This document shows, in pieces, positions 33,816 to 44,500 of a stretch of DNA of 64,000 nt (position 1 is its first letter; each line of letters begins with the position of its first letter). Origin of the DNA: Aspidapion aeneum (lineage: Eukaryota; Arthropoda; Insecta; Coleoptera; Brentidae). The notes under the pieces are model-generated. The model saw nothing but the letters and a program-made list of their open reading frames with translations. It was not told the DNA's origin and did not search any database. The position numbers were made by a program, and so were the translations under genes. Location: the NCBI GenBank assembly GCA_963576565.1, contig OY755047.1:7596931-7660930 (forward strand). The letters run 5' to 3'.

Positions 33816-34660
33816 GTTTCTTTTTCAAAAACAAAAAAATTATAATTTCGGCCCACTTTGATATCAAAAAAATTTTGGAGGAAAAGGAGCCGAAAAAAAC
33901 AAGTTTGCACCTCTACAAGTTCCACATCAGTCCGTGAATGTCAAAAACAGCTGTCACACTTTGGAATTTGGATATCACACGTGTCTTGAAAAAGGATTGG
34001 GTGACCTTAACAAATCTTTGTCTTTTTCAAAGGATAAAGCAGAATAAGGATCAAAGATTTATAACGAAAAATGTTTTTTAAAAGATCTTACAGGAGAGGC
34101 CTCTCTGTATAGATTTTTTTTGAATATCAAATTAAAGCAAATGTCATCTGTTATAGATCGGGAGGTGGTATACTCTTGTGAAAAACATCCTACCATAAAT
34201 ATAGGTATTACTCTATGATTCTACTTTCATACCCCAAAATAGTTATCGGCCGCGATAATACTTCGGTTATAGACCCGACTTTACCTTGGTCAGACATTGG
34301 CCTCTTGACGATTTTCTTGCTATGTGGCGAAAAGTGCCCCCCCCCCCCCCCAAAATCAAAAAACTTAACCTACTTTCATACCAAAAACTCAAGATGTACG
34401 TTCAATAAGTCTACCAGTAGATTAAAAAAAGTTTGGTAGAATAGTAAATTTCTTGACCAAAGTATCTAGTCGGACGGCATTTTTATTCGTCATATTATTT
34501 ATCAAAATATATAAATCGCGTTTAATAGAAAATATAATAATAATTGTAAAAACAAAACAACAAATTTAACTAGAAAACTATTCTAAACCAAATATTGCTT
34601 TTTAGGTAATTTTCCTAGATATTTAGCTTTACTTATTTGAAAGACAAATAGGTATATGAA
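33816..34660. promoter_or_regulatory. SURF4 upstream region
   Basis: This is the 5' flank of SURF4 on the minus strand. No TATA box or clear initiator could be identified. A palindromic phrase around 33985-34040 (ATCCTT...AAGGAT) and a run of 14 C at 34338-34351 are visible. No other gene is seen. Confidence 0.35.
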
Positions 34661-34665
34661 AAAAA

Positions 34666-36361
34666 AACGAAAGGTGTGGCTTTTTCGCATCTTTATGGGA
34701 GATATTAATTTTCAAAGTTTGGCAATTTTGGTCCTATGGGATTCCATATCCTAAAAATCGCTAAATGACGTTTTTCGAAATCTCAACTCAAGGTGTGGCT
34801 TTTTCGCATCTTTATGGCCCCACCATACTGTAACTCGGTGCTTTTGTTAATAGAATATATAGTTTGGGAGATATGAATTTTCAAACTTTGGCAATTTTGG
34901 TCCTATGGGATTCCCTATCCTAAAAATCGCTAAATGACGTTTTTCAGAATTTCAACTCAAGGTGTGACTTTTTCGCATCTTTATGGCCCCACCATTCTGC
35001 TACTCGGTGCTTTTGTTGATAAGCTGTATAGTTTTTAAAATATGAACTTTTAAAATTTGGCAATTTTGGTCCTATGGGATTCCCTATAAAAATCGCTAAA
35101 TGACGTTTTTCAGAATCTCAATGCAAGGTGTGGCTTTTTCGCATCTTTATGGCCCCACCATACTGTAGCTCTTTGCTTTTGTTTATAAAATGTATAGTTT
35201 GGGAGATTTAAAATTTCAAAGTTGGGCAATTTTGGTCCTATGGGATTCCCTATCCTAAAAATCGCTAAATGACGTTTTTTAGAATCTCAACTCAAGGTGT
35301 GGCTTTTTCGCATCTTTAAGGCCCCACCATACTGTAACTCGGTGCTTTTGTTAATAAAATGTATAGTTTGGGAGATATGAATTTTCAAACTTTGGCAATT
35401 TTGGTCCTATGGGATTCCCTATCCTAAAAATCGCTAAATGACGTTTTTCAGAATTTCAACTCAAGGTGTGACTTTTTCGCATCTTTATGGCCCCACCATT
35501 CTGCAACTCGGTGCTTTTGTTGAAAAACTGTATAGTTTTTAAAATATGAACTTTTAAAATTTGGCAATTTTGGTCCTATGAACCCTATCTTAAAAATCGA
35601 TAAATGACATTTTTCAGAATCTCAACTCAAGGTGTGGCTTTTTCGCATCTTTAAGGCCCCACCATACTGTAACTCGGTGCTTTTGTTAATAAAATGTATA
35701 GTTTGGGAGATGTGAATTTTCAAACTTTGGCAATTTTGGTCCTATGGGATTCCCTATCCTAAAAATCGCTAAATGACGTTTTTCAGAATTTCAACTCAAG
35801 GTGTGACTTTTTCGCATCTTTATGGCCCCACCATTCTGCAACTCGGTGCTTTTGTTGAAAAACTGTATAGTTTTTAAAATATGAACTTTTAAAATTAGGC
35901 AATTTTGGTCCTATGAACCCTATCCTAAAAATCGCTAAATGACGTTTTTTAGAATCTCAACTCAAGGTGTGACTTTTTCGCATCTTTAAGGCCCCACCAT
36001 ACTGTAACTCGGTGCTTTTGTTAATAAAATGTATAGTTTGGGAGATGTGAATTTTCAAACTTTGGCAATTTTGGTCCTATGGGATTCCCTATCCTAAAAA
36101 TCGCTAAATGACGTTTTTTAGAATCTCAACTCAAGGTGTGGCTTTTTCGCATCTTTATGGACCCACCATACTGTAACTTGGTGCTTTTGTTAATAGAATG
36201 TATAGTTTGGGAGATATGAATTTTCAAAGTTTGGCAATTTTGGTCCTATGGAATTCCCTATCCTAAAAACGCTAAATGACGTTTTTCCGAATATGAACTC
36301 AAGGTGTGGCTTTTTCGCATCTTTATGGCCCCACCATACTGTAACTCGGTGCTTTTGTTAA
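34666..36361 (+). repeat. 168-bp satellite array, 11 units, between SURF4 and mask
   Basis: Units start GTGTGGCTTTTTCGCATC or GTGTGACTTTTTCGCATC at about 34673, 34793, 34964, 35129, 35298, 35467, 35632, 35802, 35969, 36139 and 36305. The first has an internal deletion. Two subtypes occur: one with 'CATACTGTAACTCGG' plus 'TTTGGGAGATATG', the other with 'CATTCTGCAACTCGG' plus 'TTTTTAAAATATG'. They partly alternate, hinting at a ~335-bp higher-order unit. Shared phrases include 'TTTGGCAATTTTGGTCCTATGGGATTCCC' and 'GCTAAATGACGTTTTTC'. No gene. Confidence 0.9.
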
Positions 36362-36800
36362 TAATTTTTAAAGATTTTGTGTTCATTTATAATAAATTCA
36401 CGCTTTTTAGTTTAATTTATAAATTTTTTGTGATTAAAAAAAAGTTCTCAATAATCGGGATTCCTCGTTAATTCGGATCGGGCCGGTTTTAATTGATCCG
36501 GAACATCGAGTTACCACTGTACAAAAAATATTAAATAACTATTATCTTTACTTGAAAACAATATTCTAAACCAAAATCTTTCCATAGTAAATATTTAAAA
36601 AATTAATAGTTTCCGAGATATTACCTATATCTATAATTCAGCCTTTACAAAGCTGCTAATTACTGCTCTGGAGGGGGGATGATGAACTTTAAAAAAAGTT
36701 TATTTAAAGGGTTTTGCGTCTAAAATACTTGTTTGGTGACGTCACTACTTGATAAATGATCAAAATTCAAACTTATCGTAGAGCAATGAAATTTAAAAAT
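36362..36800. other. Spacer with a DNA-transposon-like end
   Basis: The phrase 'TTCCTCGTTAATTCGGATCG' to 'CATCGAGTTACCACTGTAC' (36460-36520) resembles a single pogo/mariner-type terminal repeat facing left. A matching partner was not found. The rest is AT-rich. Confidence 0.35.
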
Positions 36801-36907
36801 AATAAAATAGCTTATTAGCACCCTTCAAGTGAAAACATGGTATATCAGCCTTAAGACCAGTTTTTGTAAATATCTGAGAAACTAAAGCTCTTATATGTTT
36901 TTGGTTA

Positions 36908-36995
36908 GGGAACGTCCTTAAATTACGTAACGCAGAAATTCACGATTTTTGACCCCTCCTTCCCCCCTCGTAACGCATAATTTAAGGACAGTCCC
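36908..36995. mobile_element. 88-bp mini-MITE
   Basis: GGGAACGTCCTTAAATTACG at left and the inverse of CATAATTTAAGGACAGTCCC at right make ~28-bp arms around only ~30 bp, inserted into the element B copy. Confidence 0.7.
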
Positions 36996-37296
36996 ACTAC
37001 AAACTATTGAGCAAAATGTAGTCTACAACATTGCGAAAATCGCACGATCCCCCGTTAAAAATATAGCATTTTTAAAAAAAATTAATTGTCAAAAAACTTT
37101 CATTAGCATTAATGGATTTTCACGAGTACCGAACACTATTTTACCTAAAAATTTTATGAAAATCGGTTCAGCGATTTAGAAGCTATCGTGTGTGGTGTGG
37201 AAAAACAAACATCACGACGATATTGCTAAGAAATACACCCAAATAAAACATTTTCGGCGTCATCTCAAAAAAAGTTTTTTTTCTTCGAAACTAATA

Positions 37297-37430
37297 CCCT
37301 GTTTCCACCAATGCATGCCCACCCCGATTCAAAAAACTCATCAGGTGACGCTTCATTTAAAACCGGTGCAAATCCACGGGCGATCACGTGATGCGTTTTT
37401 TGAATCGGGGTGGGCATGCATGGAAACACT
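37297..37430. mobile_element. 134-bp MITE with ~40-bp arms
   Basis: The left arm 'GTTTCCACCAATGCATGCCC' plus 'ACCCCGATTCAAAAAAC' is mirrored by 'GTTTTTTGAATCGGGGTGGG' plus 'CATGCATGGAAACAC'. The arms are nearly perfect and the core is about 50 bp. The long open frame across it is incidental. Confidence 0.8.
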
Positions 37431-37849
37431 AGCCATTGATACGTGGGCTAGGAAAGTATAAATTAAATGAACCCCAGTCATCGTCTGTCATCTCAATTTG
37501 AAACATTTTCGATACGATCAAGAGTTTTAATATTTCTTCAATAATTAGTTTAACATTTTTTTTAGATTGAGTACTTCTTTGTTTAATTTAATAATTTTAA
37601 GAATGGCTTTTATTCATGTAAATTAGCTTATATGTATAAGAAAACTCAAAAATGTGATTTTGAAAAATTGTTTTTTGTTTTGAAATAATTACCGAGTTTC
37701 TTTTCAAAACTATTGATATCAAGGAAAATTAAATATTTTTGAAATGCAGACACGTCGCTGTTTATTCTAGTCAACCGACTTTGAGAGAATCAACATAATA
37801 TTTGGTTCGGTTCATCATAATATAATGGATCCATGACGGATCTGATACA

Positions 37850-38249
37850 TTCATAACCCATTAAACATTTCTCTTCGATTGTTTTTTTTACAGGTAAAAA
37901 AATAGGACAAAAATGAAAAAAAGCGGGAAAATCGGAACAATTTGCATAAAAAGCGGGACTTTAATGGAATTAAAAAATAGCGGGACCGAGCTACAAAAAG
38001 CGGGGCCGTTCCCCCTACGGCGGGGCGTCTGGCAACCCTGGTTACGAAGGGGGGTCGAAAATGCTGAATTTTTGCGAAACTAAATTTAAGAATGTTCCCT
38101 AACCTGATCTGTTTTCCCCTAACCAAGTTTATGCCTGATTCATGAGGAGCTGACAAAACCTGAACTGACTGAATTAATCTGATTTCGACCAACACTGACC
38201 TGACCAGACTAAAATCGTAACGCTTTTTTAAATCTCTGGGCAATGTTTT
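37850..38249. other. Unassigned GC-richer patch upstream of mask
   Basis: It contains repeated phrases around 'AGCGGGA' (37921, 37960, 37980) and 'CTGGCAACCCTGG' at 38030, suggesting decayed transposon sequence rather than a gene. The 130-codon minus-strand frame across it shows no recognisable domain. Confidence 0.3.
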
Positions 38250-38575
38250 TTAATTGCGCAGACGCCATCTTGGACATCTTATTTGTTTTTTCAGTTTCCT
38301 AAATGAATCACGAGTTGGCGCTGCAGTAGTCGTCGTTCATTTGTTTTTATTCTTTTTTTTTTGAGGTTCGTTAAGACACGTGTAGAGGGCATCGCGGCGT
38401 GGGAATCGTGAAAATCCGGATCGGCCATCGCTGTTCGCCGCCATAGTGGAAAATGGCCACCGCGAATAAGTAAACGTGAGCGACGAAAAATTTGTGAAAT
38501 TGAACGCGAAAAGTGCTACGAAAATACGTGAAAAACGCGCGAATCGATCGAGCCAAGGCCCGCGGTAATGCTAAA
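38250..38575 (+). promoter_or_regulatory. mask promoter/5' UTR candidate
   Basis: CpG content rises sharply here compared with the surroundings, ending at the mask start codon. A GACGCCATCTTGGA block at 38262 resembles a YY1/Pho-type site, and CGCCGCCAT recurs at 38438. A short upstream ORF starts at 38568 and overlaps the mask start in another frame. The transcription start cannot be placed from sequence alone. Confidence 0.45.
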
Positions 38576-41500
38576 ATGCAGAATGTGCGTCAAAAGGGCC
38601 CTACGGACGCGCAATTAGATAACAAAGACTCTACTGCCACTGCACCACACGATATTATAATAGGGAACACTACATCTACTACGTCTACTCCCCAGCCTGA
38701 GTCCACCAATAATTCGACACCGACCAAAAGCGAAACGGAAACGTTCTCGGAAAATCCCAGATTCATGTCGGAAGCTTCGGAAAGCGACGAGGAGTCCGTC
38801 TCCGAGGTGAGGACACTCCTTTTTTCCACTGAAAAAAGGCCATTTTCCATTTGCCTTCCCATCCTTGGTTTCATTGAACTCTGTGCGCTCGAGAGAGAAA
38901 GAGAGAGATACATCTTGTGGCCGACCAATTTTTTCATGTCAAATTTTTATTGCTCAGCCCTTTTTCACCTGAATTTTGAGTGTTTTTTTCCACAGATTTT
39001 CTCGAAATTTTCCCTGGAAAAGTGTTTCATTACATAAGATTTTCGCCGATTCGATCGCGCGTTAAAATTTTCCATTAATTTTTTAATTGATCTAGGTAAC
39101 ACGTCATAATTTGTTTTTTTTTATGTGTAGATTTTTTTGAAATCCAGTCATCCTTGCCTTTTTTCAATGTTGCATTCAATTGTTTTTCAAATTCAGGGCA
39201 TAGTTGGCACTGGAAAAAAACAATTGAATAAATCAAGATGGCTGACTTCCCAGAAATCATTACAAATTTTAGAATGGTTTCTTTTTATAAAATAAGACAT
39301 TTCTAACTTGTTTTAACTTTTTATTTTGTTAAAAATGTTTTGCATTGTTAACAAAAAGGTACCATTCTTGTCTTTTTCTACTGGCAAACTCAAAATTTAA
39401 AATTTACCAATAAAAAACAGTGGAAAGAACATGATCAATCAATTAAATCAATAAAACTTAAAATTTTAAAAGTTTATTGATTTTTAACTAAGCAGTGATT
39501 AAAAAAATGAGAAGGTTATTTATGGAGATGTTATTCTTCTTCCATCTACTCTTTTATTAAAGGAACATCAAATTCACAGTCACTATAGGTTTCAAAAACA
39601 AACATTCTTTAAACTTTATTTGTCTCTTAAAAAGTCTGTAGGTAATAATAGGCTATAATAGTCCCAGGCACTATTTTGACACCTTTACATTGCAATATCA
39701 GCTGTGATCTTTCAACATACAGCCTTTGTTTACTATATGAACCTGAATAAATAGTGCTTCCCTTTATAATTGGAAAATAAACAACGAAAGTTTTAAATTC
39801 AACTTTTGTATGTCAATTTTGAAGTATTAACTGTCAGGTTTCAATGTGAAAGTGTCAGAATAGTGCCTGTCACTATTATACCCTGACTTTATTTCAATAA
39901 TTCTCTAATATTGAGCCATTTATTATCTTGTTGATCTTTGCCATTTCACTACAGTATAACATGTTTTTTGATAAGAAAAAAAATGGTTTTAGATGTGTCT
40001 ATCTTATTTAAATATTTAAAAAAACCCTATAAATAACTAGGTATTATAATAAATTTTTTGAGTTTTACCAAGGGATCAATTTTTTAATTGTAGTTTTTTT
40101 ATTTCAAGGGTCATTATATTGATAATATGGTCAATTTAGTTTATCTTTTTTTAAAACTTGTATCTTGTTTACATTTTTTAAGTATGTTTGGCAGCCTGTC
40201 AGGGCTATGGCGAGCAATGCCTGCCATGGTTCATGCAGGACACCAGAACTAGGAAATAAGATGAAGAAATTGAACTTTTAAAAGGAGTCCCTAGATAAAC
40301 TGAATGGATGTTTCATGAATTTTTTTCAAGGCATTTTGTTTTTTTTGCAAAAATTAAACAGTTCCCATTAATTTGTTTATTAAACTTTCACCATTCTATT
40401 GTTTGTAGGTTAGATTTGCACAGTCTATGACTAGGTATAAGAAAAAATATGTATGTTTTTTTGTCTTAATTTTTTCTTAATTATTAAAATAGCTATTTTT
40501 CTAACAGGTGCAGAAAATAATTGCATAGCAAGTTCTGTTAAGCATTTTAGTGTAGAAAAATAGGTTTCTGCAAATGTATAAATCTAAATGAGTTCTTTTT
40601 AAAAATTTTCCACACCAGAGAGGAAATTTTTTTACACAGTAGAATATTCTGCACTAAAAATAGTGTCAAAAATCACATTTTTTCACATGTTTGTAGAAAA
40701 GAATATTTGTTGAGCTGTAACATCTTAGCATTCTTATACTGTACCTAAAATGTTGCATTTTTCTTGGCTTATTAAATACAAAGAATGTTGATATTGAAAC
40801 AAAGTGTTTTTGCAACAAATTTATTTGATTTTTGCAACCATAGCTAATTTTTATCTTTTAATAGGTATGTTACAAATTTTTAAAATAAAAGTTTGTAATA
40901 AAAACTTTTTCCTAGTTATTAAATAGGTACCTTCTCTGATTTTAGCTCACACATATACTATACTATAGTAGTGTGAGCTATGGTTATCCTAATTTTGTCG
41001 AGAAATTTCAAAATTTTTTATATATCTTTGCATTTCAGATGTTTATGAAATTTTTTTGTTGTGGTGTCTGTCTGTATGTCTGTAACGACCAACGTGCATA
41101 ACTCAAAAACCAGTTGCCCAATTTCAATGAAATTTGGTACCTAGCCTGGGTCTTGGGTTGAGATGGTCCCATTTAAAAATGAACAAAATCCACCAAACAC
41201 AAACCAAGTAAAGGGGTAGATTTCAAAAATTAGAGTTTATGTGAAAATATGGGGTGTGTGATAATAAATGAAAGGTAATTGAGTGTGGAGTTAAACAAAA
41301 TAAATTTTAGTTAAAAAAAGGGTGGGGGTAGATTTCAAAAATTAGAGTTTACGTGAAAATATGGCATGTGTGATATCAAAGGAAAGGTAATTGAGTCTGG
41401 AGTTGAACTAAATACATTTTAATTTTTGTTTTTTTTTAAAGGGGGGGGGGAAGTTTCAAAAATTTGAGTTTAAGTCAAAACATGGCTTGTGTGGTATCAA

Positions 41501-44500
41501 ACAAGAGGTAATTTAGTCTGGAGTTGAATACCATATATTACAGTTTTTAGTTATATTAGCTCACAGGTACACTATAATTATAGTATCTAGTGTGAGCTTA
41601 GGGGCCCATATATTGGCTGAGTATTTTAATATTTTGCCTTTCAAATACTGTTAAAAACATGCTTTAGTGTTTGTTAAGAGTTTAAAAAAATTCAGTCAGT
41701 CTCTTAGTATCTTTCTGTAGTATACATAATTAATTTTAAATGACAGGAAGATAGGTAGAAAAAATCTTCATAGTAACACAGAAAAGAAAATTTGAAAGAG
41801 CCCCAAAATAGCAGGATATACATATGTAGGTATAAGTACATCCTGTTCTTTAAAATATGAGATACTTTTGTATTTATCATATGCATTTTGTCTAGTTCAT
41901 TACAATTTTTAATATATTTGACCTTAATTTTCTAAACAGGAAATTTTGATAAAATTTTTACTAAAAAATAATTTAATTAAATAGATAAATACTAACAGAC
42001 ACTATTAAAATTGTAATTTAAAAAAAATGTTTTTATTACCACCACCACTCAAAGTTCAAATGAATATTAGAAAAGATAGATTTACATGTTGGATAAAAAG
42101 AGATAGTAAATAAAGGAAGTAACTTTTTACTAGAAAATGACTCAACACAAAATTGAACTAATGATACACCTTGCCAAAGAACGACACATTTTATATGTGA
42201 ATTTTTAAAAATTGTCTGACTTAAAAATAGATCATAGAAGCACAGGTGTAAATTAAAATTCACAAAAAAAGAAATTGATTTTATGGTTAGACTAGTCTGA
42301 GGTTTTATGCATTAAAATATAACCTTTAAAAAAATGCTAGAACAATTTTTAATTCTGAGGAATTTGACCTACATTGAATGAGTTGCAAAAAATACAGTTA
42401 TTATAAATGATAATAATCATAAAAACACAAGAGTTAAGCAGGTTATTGAAATGCAGGGATAGGCAATGACTTCACTTTTTTGATTTGCAAATTGTATTTT
42501 TTTTGTTTGACAACAGTCTAATTTTGACATTTTACATTTGAATAAAGGCTACACTTTTCTCAATGTTTTTTATTTTAATATTTGGCCTAAAATTACCAAT
42601 AATATTTAAATACACAAGATTGGGCAAGTGGCACCTTTTGGAAAAGATTTTTTATGTCATATACACAATTGTGATTTTTTTTAAAACTAATTAAATTATT
42701 TCTGAGATATTTGCATGTAAAATTGCAATTTTGCATCTTTCAAATGCAAATATGTCAAAAAAAGTCAAAATAATATCAGCCTCAATTTGAAGAAGGTTCT
42801 ATTGTTTATAAAAACTCACAAATTTTTATTAGGTTGAATCATTTATGATTGACCAAGAGTTTGAGGATGATCCTCAAGTAGAGGCAGCAAAATTCCTCCT
42901 CAATCCTGACGAAGATAGGACTGTAGACCCTGAAACCCAGGCGAGGTTGGAAGCCCTGCTGCAAGCGGCAGGAATTGGTCAGCTGACCAGTAAGGATGGG
43001 AAAGCTCTTGGTAAGTAGGCCACTTGGGAGCCAAATAAAAATCATGAGTGAAATCTAATGGTGCATTTATAGGTAACCATTTTGTGTGTGTTTACTGAAA
43101 TCATTTTGTTTTTTGGTTTTTTATTTGTGCTATTGATAGTTGGAGAGTTTTAGCACTAGTTGTAGTTTATTAATTCTTCCAATAATTAGTTTTTTTAAAA
43201 AATAGTGTTTTTGACAGAAAAAAGGTGGTCATGCCATTCAAAATTTTTAACTGTTTTTTATCAGATCAATCTTGAAAAGATTTGTCTGTTTGATTTAAAT
43301 GTCGTGTCGCTCCTGCTGGGATTTCTTTGTTTGATTAAGCAAAACACTTGCTCAATCAACAGTTTTGATTAAAACAATAAACATAACCCTACTTTTTTTT
43401 ATTGTGTTTTGTTTTCTTTTGTAAAGTGCAACAAAATTAATAAAAAACCTTATAGGAAGCCCAAAATAATGATGTTGGAAGAGTTTTTATCGCTTAGGTC
43501 AAGTTCTGAAAATAAACAAAAATATTTATAGGATTTCTTCTTGTGTAATCAAGAAATGGAGGAATTTTCTGCACAAAAATGTTTTTACAATTTTTAAAAT
43601 TAATTGTTTTTCTTGTTTAAGAACATTTGATATAATTCTCTTTGGTTATATGTTGGGAAGATATAAAAATTTCATGTATATAAAATTAGCAGAACAACTT
43701 TGCAAATTGAAAAATTTTATATGCTCATAATTTGCCGTTAATTATCCGTAAATTAGTTGTGAAAACATAAAATTTTCCGTGGCCGTTTTTAAAAAAAAAA
43801 TTGTGCTCAATTTGCCGTTAATTATCCGTAAATTAGTTGTGAAAACAAAAAATTTTCTGTATCCCTTTTTTTTTTTTTAATTGTGTTTTGCTAACTTTAT
43901 CGAAAGTTAGCAAAACACCATTTTTAAAAAAAAACGGGCACAGGAAATTTTTTGTTTTCATAACTCATTTACGGATAATTAACGGCAAATTGTGCACAAA
44001 ATTTTTTGTTAATAAATCAATTATTTCTATAGGTGTTCTGCTAATTTTATGTAAAGTTAGCAAAACACCATTTAAAAAAAAAAACGGGCACGGCAAATTT
44101 TTCGTTTTCACAACTAATTTACGGATAATTAACAGCAAATTGTGCACTAAATTTTTTTTAGATAAATCCATTATTTCTACAGGTGTTCTGCTAACTTTAT
44201 ATAAAGTTGCTAACTTTATATAAAGTTAGCAAAACACCATTTTTTTTTTTAAAACAGACACAGCTAATTTTTCGTTTTCACAACTAATTCACGGATAATT
44301 AACGGCAAATTGTGCTCTAAATTTTTTTTAGATAAATCCATTATTTCTATAGGTGTTCTGCTAACTTTATATAAAGTTAACAAAACACCATATTTAAAAA
44401 AAAAACGGGCATGGCAAATTTTTTGTACAGATAATGAACGGCAAATTATGAGCATATTTCAATTTCCAAAGTTGTTCTGCTAACTTTATAATACATACAT

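Larger units (their letters stand above)
36800..37455 (-). mobile_element. Element B, copy 4 (reverse), with two MITE insertions
   Basis: The minus strand carries 'CTAGCCCACGTATCAATGGC', the 'GTGTTCGGTACTC' block, 'AAATCCATTAATGC' and the end near 'GGTGCTAATAAGC', in element B order. It is interrupted at 36908-36995 and about 37297-37430 by two short inverted-repeat elements. A detached B-like end 'GGATCCATGACGGATCTG' lies at 37826. Confidence 0.55.

Noticed and set aside
37851..38243. 130-codon minus-strand frame upstream of mask
   Set aside because: No recognisable domain, no splice or codon signal, and the sequence contains short internal repeats typical of decayed transposon DNA.
38513..38575. 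Upstream start for mask at 38513
   Set aside because: The codon there is GTG, not ATG; the first in-frame ATG with good context is 38576.
43888..44455. Lysine-rich frames on both strands
   Set aside because: Generated by the palindromic tandem array; they repeat with the unit period.
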